19,594 nt of DNA from Chloroflexota bacterium (GTDB lineage: Bacteria; Chloroflexota; UBA6077; CF-72): NCBI GenBank assembly GCA_019247135.1, contig JAFAPL010000849.1, positions 1 to 19,594 on the forward strand, given 5' to 3'. Shown here piece after piece: positions 6,497 through 14,914 of this stretch (position 1 is its first letter; every line of letters starts with the position of its first letter). Made by a program: the position numbers and the translations under genes. The notes under the pieces are model-generated. The model saw only the letters and a program-made list of their open reading frames with translations, was not told the DNA's origin and did no database searches.

Positions 6497-8283
6497 GCGT
6501 GCGCCGCACGCTTGCGGCCGCCGCTTTTCTTCTGGTCGCGGCGGTGATCACCGCACGCGTCCTGCTTGCGCCACGCGGTGACACGAACGCGCCCGGCCAG
6601 TCACCGCAGGTAGCTGCCACGGCCGAGCCGATCATGCCGCAATTGCCAGAACTGCCGCCGCTGTCGTTGCCGGTGCCGACTCCGACACCGGATCCCTTGG
6701 CCGCATGTAAGCTCGATCCGGCCAATCTGCCGCCGCTTGCGACTGGTCACGTCTTCCATACATGCGGTTCGCGCATCCTGTCGGAGACGGGTGAGCCAGC
6801 GCAGATCACGGGTGTCAGCTGGTTCGGCATGGAAACCGGCACCTTCGCGCCGCACGGCTTGTGGAGTCGCAACTGGAAGACCATGCTCGACCAGATCGCG
6901 TCGCTGGGATTCAACACCATCCGCCTGCCGTTCACGAACGAGGCGCTCGTCGACGGGCAGATGCCCAAATCCATCAACTACGACATCAACCCGGACCTGA
7001 AAGGCAAAACGAGCCTCGAAGTCATGGACGTGCTGATCAAGGGTGCGGGTGAGCGTGGCCTCAAGGTGATTCTCGACCGCCACCGGCCGACCTCTGAGGG
7101 TCAGTCGGAGCTGTGGTACACCGACCGAGTGTCGGAGGAGCGCTGGGTTCAGGATTGGGTGATGTTGGCCACCCACTACCGCGGCAACAGCACCGTCATG
7201 GGCGTTGACTTGCACAATGAGCCACGCGGGCCCGCCACGTGGGGAACCGGCGACCAGTCGACGGACTGGCGATTAGCCGCGGAGCGCGCAGGCAACGCCG
7301 TTCTTCAGGCCAATCCGTACCTGCTCATCTTCGTGCAGGGTGTCGAGCAGGTGAACGGGGACTTCTACTGGTGGGGCGGGAATCTTCAGGGAGTACGCGA
7401 TAACCCGGTCCGCTTGCAGGTCCCCGGCCGCGTGGTGTACTCGCCGCACGACTACGGTCCGGATGTCTATTCGCAGGGCTGGTTCAACACGCCTGATTTT
7501 CCAAGCAACCTGCCTGGTGTTTTCGACACGCACTGGGGCTACATCGCCGACCAGCAAATCGCGCCGGTCGTGCTCGGCGAGTTCGGCGGATCGGCTGGTG
7601 AAGGACAAGACGGGGTCTGGCAGCGAACGCTGATCGACTACATGAAGCAGCATTCCATCGGCTGGATCAACTGGTCGTTCAACCCAGATTCTTCCGATAC
7701 CGGCGGGCTTCTGGCCGAAGACTGGCTGACGGTGGAGCAGAGCAAGGCACAGCTGATCCAGCCGTACCTCGCCCCGCCGCTCGACGTCGGCAAGTCAGGT
7801 GTCTTCGGGCGTCCGCAGAGCCAGATCGACGTACAGGTGCAGGCGCCGGGTGATCAAGGCAGCCAGCTGAGCCTTCAGCTACACATCCTGAACGACGGTC
7901 CGGATGCGGTCACACCGAAGTCACTGCAGGTCCGCTACTGGTTCAAACCGGGTACGCTCGGGAAGGCGACGCAGCAGGCGGACGTGGACTATGCGGATGT
8001 CGGCACGAAGAGTGTCATCGCCGCGGTTGCGGCCCCGCGTTCAGACGGGCTGTCTGCCGTTACGCTGACCTTCGCGGACGGAGCCACGCCGATTCAGCCG
8101 TACACGACCAGCACAATCACGCTGCGCGTACACAAGTCGGACTGGTCAGCGTATGCAAAGACCTCCGATGCCACACTGGCCTTGTACCGGGATGGAAAAC
8201 TCGTAGTGGGGAGCGAGCCCGCACCCGTCCCGCAGGCGAGTCCGGGCTCCGTCACTGTCACCCCTTCGGTGCCGTCTCGCTGA
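6484..8283 (+). CDS. GH5 endo-beta-1,4-glucanase with C-terminal CBM3
   Basis: 599 residues, secreted. An N-terminal hydrophobic signal or anchor (about 10-28) is followed by a Pro/Thr linker to ~75. The GH5 domain (~85-430) closely resembles the Acidothermus E1-type endoglucanases as I remember them: VSWFGMETG 111-119, TIRLPF 145-150, LDRHRP 197-202, acid/base Glu246 in DLHNEPRG, WRLAAERAGNAVL 262-274, YWWGGNLQG 295-303, His322 in YSPHDYG and nucleophile Glu366 in VLGEFGG. Residues ~440-570 form a family 3 carbohydrate-binding module, shown by LNDGPDAVTPKSLQVRYWF and VHKSDWSAY. It should cut internal bonds of cellulose outside the cell while bound to the fibre. GTG 6484 is chosen as the start, overlapping the upstream gene by 13 bases; GTG 6499 is an alternative. 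The end overlaps the converging gene by 26 bases. Confidence 0.93.
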   Translation: MRKLSVRRTLAAAAFLLVAAVITARVLLAPRGDTNAPGQSPQVAATAEPIMPQLPELPPLSLPVPTPTPDPLAACKLDPANLPPLATGHVFHTCGSRILSETGEPAQITGVSWFGMETGTFAPHGLWSRNWKTMLDQIASLGFNTIRLPFTNEALVDGQMPKSINYDINPDLKGKTSLEVMDVLIKGAGERGLKVILDRHRPTSEGQSELWYTDRVSEERWVQDWVMLATHYRGNSTVMGVDLHNEPRGPATWGTGDQSTDWRLAAERAGNAVLQANPYLLIFVQGVEQVNGDFYWWGGNLQGVRDNPVRLQVPGRVVYSPHDYGPDVYSQGWFNTPDFPSNLPGVFDTHWGYIADQQIAPVVLGEFGGSAGEGQDGVWQRTLIDYMKQHSIGWINWSFNPDSSDTGGLLAEDWLTVEQSKAQLIQPYLAPPLDVGKSGVFGRPQSQIDVQVQAPGDQGSQLSLQLHILNDGPDAVTPKSLQVRYWFKPGTLGKATQQADVDYADVGTKSVIAAVAAPRSDGLSAVTLTFADGATPIQPYTTSTITLRVHKSDWSAYAKTSDATLALYRDGKLVVGSEPAPVPQASPGSVTVTPSVPSR

Positions 8284-9895
8284 GCGCCTGTTGCATCGCC
8301 GCGCCGGTCAGCACCTGCGGCATGCCGTCCTGATACGTGAGCAGGCCGACCTGGTCTACCCACTTCGCCAGCTTCCACGTACCAGAATCTGTCGAGAAGA
8401 AGCCGACGCTGAGCTTGTATTCACCAGGTTTCAAATCGCCGAGGTTCACCCGCAGCTGAATGTCCTGCTGATCGCCCGCCTGAAAGATGCCAACCCGATC
8501 GTCCACAGTCGATGGATTCTTGGCGCCTTGCGCGAAGGCGAGCAGTTGGATAGCGTAAGTGCCTGATTGCTGAATGCTCACGTTGAGATCGGCCACCAGC
8601 TGCGTGCCCTGCGGCGTAAACGTCACGTCATTCACGCTGTATGGCAGCGGTTTGAGTGCCACGGCGTCGCTCGGCGCCTCGTGGGCAGTGAGGTTCATGT
8701 CGTCCCAGTGCTGCTTGGCCCAGGCGGAGAATGCGCTCGCAGCATCCGCCCAGCTCGCGTTGCCGGCTGGCATGAGGTAACTCGCGACCATGACCCCGCT
8801 GTATCCGTGTTGCTTCACCAGATCCAGCGCCTGACTCAGCGGGTGCGTCTGACTGCCGGCCGCCGGCACCTCGACCAGAGCCGGCTTGTCCAGCGCGTAT
8901 TTGTTCACGTCGGTTCCCAATGGCTCGTATGGGTCCTGCCAGTCCTGAAACTGGTAGCTGTAATAGTCGAGTCCGAGGCCGCGCCATTGCGGCATGTTGG
9001 TCGCACGGTTGGACTCCACCGCGGCCAGTGCGACGGTGTTGGCGTGAATCGCGGCGGCCGCGTCTTTGACGAAGGCCTGAACATCCGCGAGTGGAATCTT
9101 CGTCCGCCCGTCCTGGTCTTTGTTGAGTTCCTGTATCCCGAACTCCGGCGTGTTCAGAAGCTCGATCGCCAGCACGCGGTCAGTTCCCGATATGTGTTGG
9201 GTCAGCGGCACGATCGCATTCTGGATCAGCGAAGTACGCAGGCCCGGGTCGGTGAGCGTCGCCGCGTGCCCGCCTAACGCAACGCCGTTGACGGTCTGCT
9301 GGGTATCCCAGAAGCGATCCGAGAACAGCGAGAGCACCAGGTACATATCGTGCTGCTGTGCCTGCGCAACGGCTGCGTCCAGGTCCGCATAGAACGTGTC
9401 GTCCAGGCCAGTCACACTGCCACTTGCATCGAACGTGGGGCTATACCGACCGTCATCGAACACGTCCCACTTGACGACGCGCACACCCTGGCCGGCCATG
9501 TTGGAGAAGTCAGCGTCCACCTCTTGAGACGTCGTAGGATCGCTTACCCCGGAATGACCCCACGCGCCTGTTCCAAAATCCTGATTGCTACGACCAGGAT
9601 AGTTGACGGCCGTCAGGAACGTCGGTGTCCCGTTCAGCAGCAGTTGCTGACCCTGAACGGTCAGCAGCGGCGTCGGCTTGCGGCTCGCCACCGAGCTCGC
9701 CACCGAGCTCGGAGTCGGGAGTTCGAGCGCGGCCGGCGCTCCATCCGCCGGAACAATGGGCGTCACTACGTCTGTGCGCGACCAGTCGCGCGTTGGAGCC
9801 GGTGGCGTGCGTGGCTGAAGCAGCGCGTACGTCGGCAGGGCGGCAATCAAGACGAGACTGACTGCCGCGAGTGCAATGAAATGCTGTTTTCTCAT
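8258..9895 (-). CDS. Secreted GH-A-like paralogue with a degenerate active site
   Basis: 545 residues: signal peptide or anchor (5-25), a Pro/Ala/Ser linker with SSVASSVAS, a TIM-barrel-like domain (~77-400) and a beta-rich C-terminal domain (~415-522). It is homologous along its length to the protein at 4961-6496, with 18 identical residues in a row at 105-122 (QDFGTGAWGHSGVSDPTT). The aligned active-site positions differ: AEPEWG becomes NTPEFG, so the acid/base Glu is Thr249; His becomes Tyr at 311; the Trp of FAWSYW is lost; and LLGEFP becomes LVEVP, one residue shorter, though Glu342 may remain. It is therefore probably not a normal retaining glycosidase and may bind glycans. It is the last gene of the sugar-transport operon, 37 bases after the GH9 stop. 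ATG 9895 is chosen because the signal begins there; AGAGG lies ~11 bases upstream. Confidence 0.85.
   Translation of the reverse strand: MRKQHFIALAAVSLVLIAALPTYALLQPRTPPAPTRDWSRTDVVTPIVPADGAPAALELPTPSSVASSVASRKPTPLLTVQGQQLLLNGTPTFLTAVNYPGRSNQDFGTGAWGHSGVSDPTTSQEVDADFSNMAGQGVRVVKWDVFDDGRYSPTFDASGSVTGLDDTFYADLDAAVAQAQQHDMYLVLSLFSDRFWDTQQTVNGVALGGHAATLTDPGLRTSLIQNAIVPLTQHISGTDRVLAIELLNTPEFGIQELNKDQDGRTKIPLADVQAFVKDAAAAIHANTVALAAVESNRATNMPQWRGLGLDYYSYQFQDWQDPYEPLGTDVNKYALDKPALVEVPAAGSQTHPLSQALDLVKQHGYSGVMVASYLMPAGNASWADAASAFSAWAKQHWDDMNLTAHEAPSDAVALKPLPYSVNDVTFTPQGTQLVADLNVSIQQSGTYAIQLLAFAQGAKNPSTVDDRVGIFQAGDQQDIQLRVNLGDLKPGEYKLSVGFFSTDSGTWKLAKWVDQVGLLTYQDGMPQVLTGAAMQQALSETAPKG
9683..9706. repeat. 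12-bp tandem duplication in the linker of the GH-A-like paralogue
   Basis: GCTCGCCACCGA occurs twice in direct succession and is followed by a partial third copy (GCTCG). On the minus strand it encodes SSVA-SSVA in the linker between signal and barrel. It is in frame and points to recent slippage in the linker. Confidence 0.85.
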
Positions 9896-9932
9896 CGTTG
9901 TAAAGCCTCTATTCGGGCGTGAATTCCTCGGC

Positions 9933-11648
9933 CTAAAAGAGCGCCGCCAGAAAGACGAGCGGTGCGTTGTACTCGATCGAATTCTCGTTGGACGAAAACG
10001 CTCGCAAATCGTCCACATAGCTGCCGGGCCCGTCGGCTGGTGGCGTGATGTCGTCCTGTGCATCGCCGTTGGGTCCACCCACGAGCACGCCCGGAATCGT
10101 CTTGCCCAGGTTGAACATGGTCCGGTTATGGGGATTCTTGACCGGATCCGAACCATAGCCCGTCACGTACGACTTGTGCATGACGTTACGCCCAAGCACG
10201 TAATGCAACTGGTCCAGCGCGCTCTGCACGTACTGGTCGTTCGGCGTAATGCGATTGGCGACCATCAGCAGCACGGCGTTGTCCAACGCGGCCTTGTTGG
10301 ATGCCCAGGCGTAGACTGAGATCGAAACTGCGTACGGATTGATCGGGCTGGAAACGGTCGTTGTCATGCCGTCCGCCCACGTCTGGAGAGTCACGGCGAT
10401 GCGCTGCTTGAGCGCCGGATCAGCGCGGTCGCTGAAATAGTACGCCAGCATGCCGTACGTCTGGGTGTTGCTCCAGCTCAGGTCTCCAACGGCCAGCGAC
10501 CCAGCCTGCAGATATTTCTTGGCGTAGTCGCCATAACGAGTGTCGCCCGTCGTCTTGAACAGCTCGGCCGCTGCCCAGAAGCGCTGCGTCTCGTCGCCCG
10601 CGTACACGTAGCCCCCGGTGCCTTCCATATCTGCTGGCAAGATTGCCTTCGGATTCTTCTCCAACCAGCTCCAGGACAGCTTGGCGGCGTTTAGCAGACG
10701 TGTCGCGTACCCGCTGTCCACCGGCTGGTACACCCGACTGGCTTCGGCCATGACCGCGGTGAATACACCGGCATCGGGTGTATTTGGCTCGAATACGAAC
10801 AGATCGCCGCCGATGTTGTCCTGTCCGCGCACGAAGCCGCCGAACCCCATTGGCGTCACCTTGTGATAGACGGCGCCATCGGACCGCTGCATCTTCAGCA
10901 TCCAATCGAGTTCTTCTTTGAACACCTGTAGCGAACCTGGCAGCTCAGGCTGCAGCCCGGGCAGGTTCAATTGGATGTTGGTTTGTTGCGGAAACAGGTC
11001 GGCCAGCAGCAACAGCGTGCCCATCGTGCTGCCGGCGGTCGGCATGTAGCGGCCGTAGTCGCCCGCGTCCGGCCAACCGCCGCTGATGTCCATTGTTTGC
11101 GCCGTACCGCGGTCTTTGGCTTGCGCCGCCTGCCATGCGGCGGGTGCAAGCTGCGCGAGGAGATCGTACGACCCAAGCGCGTCGGACGCGAGTTGACTGT
11201 AGACATCGTCGCCGATGCGGAAGTTGGCTGAACGGCCGCTCCCCGGAATGACCAGCGTGTACGTCCCCGATTGACGGAGTTGCGAAAAGTCAGCCGTGCG
11301 CACGGTCTGCATTGCGTCTTCGTCGTGCAATGGGGCACCGAGCTCACCCGTATACGCGATGGCGCCCGTCTGGACGTCTACAATCTTGAAGCTGGTGGCC
11401 TTCGGATCGGTGACGAGTGCCACCTTCGAGTACGCCGGCAGATAACCGACCTGATCGATCTGGACCAGGTCCGGGTTGACGGCTTCAGATGGCGACTGAG
11501 CCGGCGGTGCAGTCGGCTGTGGCGCGATGGTCGGTCTTGGGGTCGGCGGTTGCGTTGGCGCCGACGAGGTTGGTCCGGCGGGCTGCAGAGGTTGACACGC
11601 TACTGCGAGTGTGAGTGCAACCGCTGCAGCTGCCTGCAAGAGTCTCAT
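9933..11648 (-). CDS. GH9 endoglucanase lipoprotein with N-terminal Ig-like (CelD_N) domain
   Basis: 571 residues. A signal peptide ends at AVAC (Cys18), so it is probably lipid-anchored; a Pro/Thr/Gln linker follows to ~56. Residues ~60-146 match the Ig-like domain that precedes many GH9 enzymes (IDQVGYLP at 64-71). The (alpha/alpha)6 catalytic domain covers ~150-571, with GGWPDAGDYGRY at 190-201 (Asp194, Asp197), PHNR at 506-509 (His507) and NENSIEYNAPL at 554-564 with proton-donor Glu555. GH9 enzymes hydrolyse beta-1,4-glucans with inversion. There is no carbohydrate-binding module. AGGAG at 11655-11659 precedes the start and overlaps the MalG stop; the gene lies 9 bases after that stop, in the ABC-transporter operon. 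It probably acts at the cell surface on soluble cellulose or cellodextrins feeding the transporter. Confidence 0.93.
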   Translation of the reverse strand: MRLLQAAAAVALTLAVACQPLQPAGPTSSAPTQPPTPRPTIAPQPTAPPAQSPSEAVNPDLVQIDQVGYLPAYSKVALVTDPKATSFKIVDVQTGAIAYTGELGAPLHDEDAMQTVRTADFSQLRQSGTYTLVIPGSGRSANFRIGDDVYSQLASDALGSYDLLAQLAPAAWQAAQAKDRGTAQTMDISGGWPDAGDYGRYMPTAGSTMGTLLLLADLFPQQTNIQLNLPGLQPELPGSLQVFKEELDWMLKMQRSDGAVYHKVTPMGFGGFVRGQDNIGGDLFVFEPNTPDAGVFTAVMAEASRVYQPVDSGYATRLLNAAKLSWSWLEKNPKAILPADMEGTGGYVYAGDETQRFWAAAELFKTTGDTRYGDYAKKYLQAGSLAVGDLSWSNTQTYGMLAYYFSDRADPALKQRIAVTLQTWADGMTTTVSSPINPYAVSISVYAWASNKAALDNAVLLMVANRITPNDQYVQSALDQLHYVLGRNVMHKSYVTGYGSDPVKNPHNRTMFNLGKTIPGVLVGGPNGDAQDDITPPADGPGSYVDDLRAFSSNENSIEYNAPLVFLAALF

Positions 11649-11657
11649 GGTGTTCTC

Positions 11658-12545
11658 CTATTGCGCGCTCAGCGCGCCCGCGGTGAGGCCGTCGATCAGT
11701 CTGCGTGACCCGAAAATTGTCACAAGCAGCATCGGCACTGTTGCGATGGCGCTCCCGACCAGCAGTGCACCTGTGTCGGTCCCGTGTACGCCGCGCAGGT
11801 TGGCCAACGCGACCGGGTACGTGTACATATTCGGGTCAGTCATGATCACTAGCGGCCCAAGGAAGCTGTTCCAGCCGCCGATGAAGCTCGTGATCGCCAG
11901 CGCACCGGCAGCCGGCGCGGCGAGGGGCAGCGCCACGCGCCAGAAGGTTCCAAACTCTCCGGCTCCGTCGATCCGAGCCGCATCGAACAGCTCTGCTGGA
12001 ATTGCGCTCGCGATATACTGGCGCATCCAGAACACGCCAAACGCGTTGCCGACGGCCGGCACGATGAACGGCAGAAATGAGTTGGTCCAGTGCATCCAGG
12101 TCATCTGGATGTACCATGGAATGAGGCCCAACTGGCTCGGGATCATCATCGTGACCAGCAGCAGCCAGAACAGACGCTCTTTTGCGGGAAAGCTATAGCG
12201 CGCAAATGCGTAGCCCCCGAGCGCCGAAAAAAACACCGTCACGAGTGTCGACCCGAAGGCAATGATGCCGCTGTTGAGCAGCGACCTCCAGAAGTACGGC
12301 GCGTACTCGAGTACGGCGGTGTAGTTCCGTAGCAGCGCGGTGCCGATGTTGAACGGAGGCGGGCTGCCGGCTATATCACTGGTGGTGTGTGTCGCCAGCA
12401 GAAATTCCCAGAAAAACGGCGCCAGCGTGACGACCGCGCTAAGGACGAGCGCACCATGCAGTAGAACGCGTGGAATTAAACGGGTTTCGAAGTAAATGCG
12501 CCGGACTCTTAGAGGCATAGAGGCTCGGCGTACTGCGACGGCCAT
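11658..12545 (-). CDS. Sugar ABC transporter permease, MalG-like (CUT1)
   Basis: 295 residues, an inner-membrane permease of the carbohydrate uptake 1 family. There are about six hydrophobic segments. The EAA loop that contacts the ATPase is AARIDGAGEFGTFWRVALPL at about residues 186-205. The C-terminus (GSRRLIDGLTAGALSAQ) is the usual MalG-type ending with the ..GLT.GA.K-like motif. It starts 2 bases after the stop of the MalF-like gene and ends 9 bases before the GH9 start, so it is in the same operon. The context with GH9 and GH5 suggests cellobiose or cello-oligosaccharide uptake; specificity rests with the binding protein and cannot be read here. No ATPase gene is adjacent. Confidence 0.93.
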   Translation of the reverse strand: MAVAVRRASMPLRVRRIYFETRLIPRVLLHGALVLSAVVTLAPFFWEFLLATHTTSDIAGSPPPFNIGTALLRNYTAVLEYAPYFWRSLLNSGIIAFGSTLVTVFFSALGGYAFARYSFPAKERLFWLLLVTMMIPSQLGLIPWYIQMTWMHWTNSFLPFIVPAVGNAFGVFWMRQYIASAIPAELFDAARIDGAGEFGTFWRVALPLAAPAAGALAITSFIGGWNSFLGPLVIMTDPNMYTYPVALANLRGVHGTDTGALLVGSAIATVPMLLVTIFGSRRLIDGLTAGALSAQ

Positions 12546-12547
12546 CC

Positions 12548-13549
12548 TTATGCCTCCAGTCCACGGAACAGCAGCCGTCGGTTGCCTGCAGTCAGCACAA
12601 TGAGCACGGCGAACATGAGCAGTGAGATAGCCGCCGCATACCCGAACTGGCCGTAGTTGAAAGCCGTGTCATAGACCATCATGGCCAGTGTCATTCCAGC
12701 GGCGTCGGCGCCGCCAAGCGTGCCGGAGCCCGCTCCGGCAACGCCACCCAGCAGCATCAGCGGCGCGTCGAACAGCTGCACGCTGCCGATGATGGTGATA
12801 CTGGTAACAAAGAACATCACGCGTTTCAGTAGTGGCAGCGTGATGCGAATCAGGACGTCCAGCGTGGACGCGCCATCGATACGCGCGGCTTCGATGATCT
12901 CGGACGGGATCGCCTGGAGCCCAGCCAGGAACAGAAGGACGTTCCAGCCGAAGAATTGCCATGTCGTGACGAGCGCGATCGCCGGTTTGATCCATGTGCC
13001 GCTGTCGGTGACGTAGCCGAGCCAGTCGACGGGCGCGATGCTGAGCCGGCCAAGCAGATAGTTGAGCAGCCCGCTGTAGGCGAACATGACGCCCCAGACC
13101 AGACCCAATACAACAGGGGACGTGATGTACGGAAGGAAAAAGATGCCACGGAAGACCTCCCGCCCGCGTACGACGCGGGCATTGAGCGCGAATGCGATCA
13201 GCAGCGCGGCGAGGATTTGAACGCTGCCGATCACAAGCATGAGCCACAGTGAATTGAAGAGCGCCGTGCGGACCAACTGGTCCTGGAGCATATTGCTGAA
13301 ATTCGTCAGCCCGATCCATTGAGTCGTCGTCGGAGTCCAGCGCGTGAACGCGAGATAGAAGCTGAAGGCGATGGGAAACAAACCAAACACGAGAAAGCCG
13401 ACATAGAACGGCGCGATGAACAGGTATGCCCAGAGCGCACGCCGTGTGGACTCCCGAATGTGTCGTGTCGTCGAGGGCCGCGCATGCGTGCTGGCGCAAG
13501 TCAGCAAATTCAATAACGTTCCGAACGCGGCGCTCCGCGGCGCGGTCAT
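12548..13549 (-). CDS. Sugar ABC transporter permease, MalF-like (CUT1)
   Basis: 333 residues with a polar ~35-residue N-terminus and then about six membrane segments, beginning LWAYLFIAPFYVGFLVFGLFP. The EAA loop is EAARIDGASTLDVLIRITLP, which contacts the ATPase subunit. It pairs with the MalG-like permease to form the membrane channel. The start at 13549 is supported by AGGAGG (plus-strand CCTCCT 13558-13563) 8 bases upstream, which lies at the end of the binding-protein gene; the gap between the two genes is 15 bases. It ends 2 bases before the next permease. An alternative start further in would shorten the cytoplasmic tail but lacks a ribosome site this good. Confidence 0.93.
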   Translation of the reverse strand: MTAPRSAAFGTLLNLLTCASTHARPSTTRHIRESTRRALWAYLFIAPFYVGFLVFGLFPIAFSFYLAFTRWTPTTTQWIGLTNFSNMLQDQLVRTALFNSLWLMLVIGSVQILAALLIAFALNARVVRGREVFRGIFFLPYITSPVVLGLVWGVMFAYSGLLNYLLGRLSIAPVDWLGYVTDSGTWIKPAIALVTTWQFFGWNVLLFLAGLQAIPSEIIEAARIDGASTLDVLIRITLPLLKRVMFFVTSITIIGSVQLFDAPLMLLGGVAGAGSGTLGGADAAGMTLAMMVYDTAFNYGQFGYAAAISLLMFAVLIVLTAGNRRLLFRGLEA

Positions 13550-13564
13550 GACAGCGGCCTCCTG

Positions 13565-14914
13565 CTACGAGCGGACCGCGTCGGCAGGCAGCGCGAGTTG
13601 GAGGTTGGACGCCCGCTGGGCCCGATCCTGGAGCTGTGTTGCGGCGCCAAGCAGCGCCTGCTGCGACGTCAATTTGCCACTGATGGCTTTATCGACCTCT
13701 GCATTCAGCAAGTCTGTACCGAGCGCATCCACTGGACTGTAGGCGAGCGGCTTCACCTGCTGCGCCAGCTCGATGAGCTGTCGCCACGCCAGTTGTCCAC
13801 CCAGGTAGTCCACCGGCTGGTCATAGACAGGGCTGTTCCACGCGGGTTTGTAGGCCGGCACGATCCCCGTCTTCTGAAAAATAGCATTCTGCGTATCTGC
13901 ATTCGTGGTCACGAACTGCACAAAGTCCCAGGCGAGCTGCTTGTTCTGAGCCAGCTTCGGAACCTGCAGATACGTACCTCCGTTGTTGAAGGCGCCACCC
14001 GGTGCCGTGGCGATCCTCCAGGTGCCCGCTCCATCTGGATCAACCAGATTCTGGAAGTCGCCCAGCATCCACGCGCCCATGATGACGGTGGCCACCTGGC
14101 CGCTCTTCAGCGCGGGCATCCAACGTTCACTCCAGGTCGCGATGTTGGCGCCAATCTGCGCTTGCTTTGCTTTGACCGCCACATCCAAGGGCTGCTGCGC
14201 CTCGTCGACGAATTCGATGGTCCCGTCTTTGGCGATCGTGCCGCCGTTCTGCCAGAAGGCCGCATTGAAGATGTCTTTTTCGTTGGCGACGATCGAGCTC
14301 TGTCCATTGGTTGCGGCCTTGATCTGCTGGCCCGCCTGGATGAAGTCGTCCCAGGTCGCAAGCTTCTGGCTCACCTGGGCTGGCTCGGTTGGAAGGCCGG
14401 CCGCCTGAAAGACATCTGGCCGGTAGAACATCACCCCGGTCGCCACGTCCCAGGGGAACGCGGCCATCTCGCCAGACTGCGTAATTGGGGCGTTGAACTT
14501 CCAGTCGACGAAGTCGTTCTGGTACTGGCCTGCGTTGTACGGGTCGGCCAACAGGTTATCGCCGGCGTCGAGGAATCGGCCGACCATGCTCGTGTCCAGG
14601 CCGATCACATCGGGTACACCCTGCTTGGCGGCGAGCGCGGCCAGATACTTCTGGCTCATGTCGCCGAAGGGTTGGAGTACGAAGTTGACTTTGACGCCCG
14701 GGTGCGCCTGTTCGAATAACGGGATCGCGGTGTCCATCGACAGCTTGTCGAAATACCACACCGTGATTTCATTGTCAGGCTCTTTGTTCTGGCCCAGCGA
14801 CTGCGCGGCAGGACCGTCATCGGCCGGCCCCATCGCCGGCGAACACGCGCTGGCGAGCAGTGCAACACCAGTAATGGCGGACAGGACTGGCGCGCTCCGA
14901 ATACGAGTAAACAT
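13565..14914 (-). CDS. Extracellular sugar-binding lipoprotein of a CUT1 ABC transporter
   Basis: 449 residues with a canonical lipobox LASAC (Cys24), then the family 1 solute-binding fold (SBP_bac_1): EITVWYFDKLSMDTAIPLFEQAHPGVKVNF at about 49-78, FPWDVATGVMFYRPDVFQAAGLP in the middle, and MGAWMLGDF and the KLAQNKQLAWDFVQFV helix later. It captures an oligosaccharide outside the cell and delivers it to the two permeases downstream. GGAGGAAG lies 10 bases before ATG 14914. It is the first gene of the operon SBP-MalF-MalG-GH9-GH-A-like, so the promoter should be in the 333-base gap upstream. A cello-oligosaccharide ligand is inferred from the neighbours only. Confidence 0.93.
   Translation of the reverse strand: MFTRIRSAPVLSAITGVALLASACSPAMGPADDGPAAQSLGQNKEPDNEITVWYFDKLSMDTAIPLFEQAHPGVKVNFVLQPFGDMSQKYLAALAAKQGVPDVIGLDTSMVGRFLDAGDNLLADPYNAGQYQNDFVDWKFNAPITQSGEMAAFPWDVATGVMFYRPDVFQAAGLPTEPAQVSQKLATWDDFIQAGQQIKAATNGQSSIVANEKDIFNAAFWQNGGTIAKDGTIEFVDEAQQPLDVAVKAKQAQIGANIATWSERWMPALKSGQVATVIMGAWMLGDFQNLVDPDGAGTWRIATAPGGAFNNGGTYLQVPKLAQNKQLAWDFVQFVTTNADTQNAIFQKTGIVPAYKPAWNSPVYDQPVDYLGGQLAWRQLIELAQQVKPLAYSPVDALGTDLLNAEVDKAISGKLTSQQALLGAATQLQDRAQRASNLQLALPADAVRS

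Noticed and set aside
9896..10156. N-terminal extension of the GH-A-like paralogue
   Set aside because: It would overlap the GH9 gene by about 220 bases and is Arg-rich; the signal peptide begins at the ATG at 9895.
13598..14719. Long plus-strand open frame opposite the solute-binding protein gene
   Set aside because: The minus strand encodes a complete binding lipoprotein with signal and family motifs; the plus frame shows no family features.
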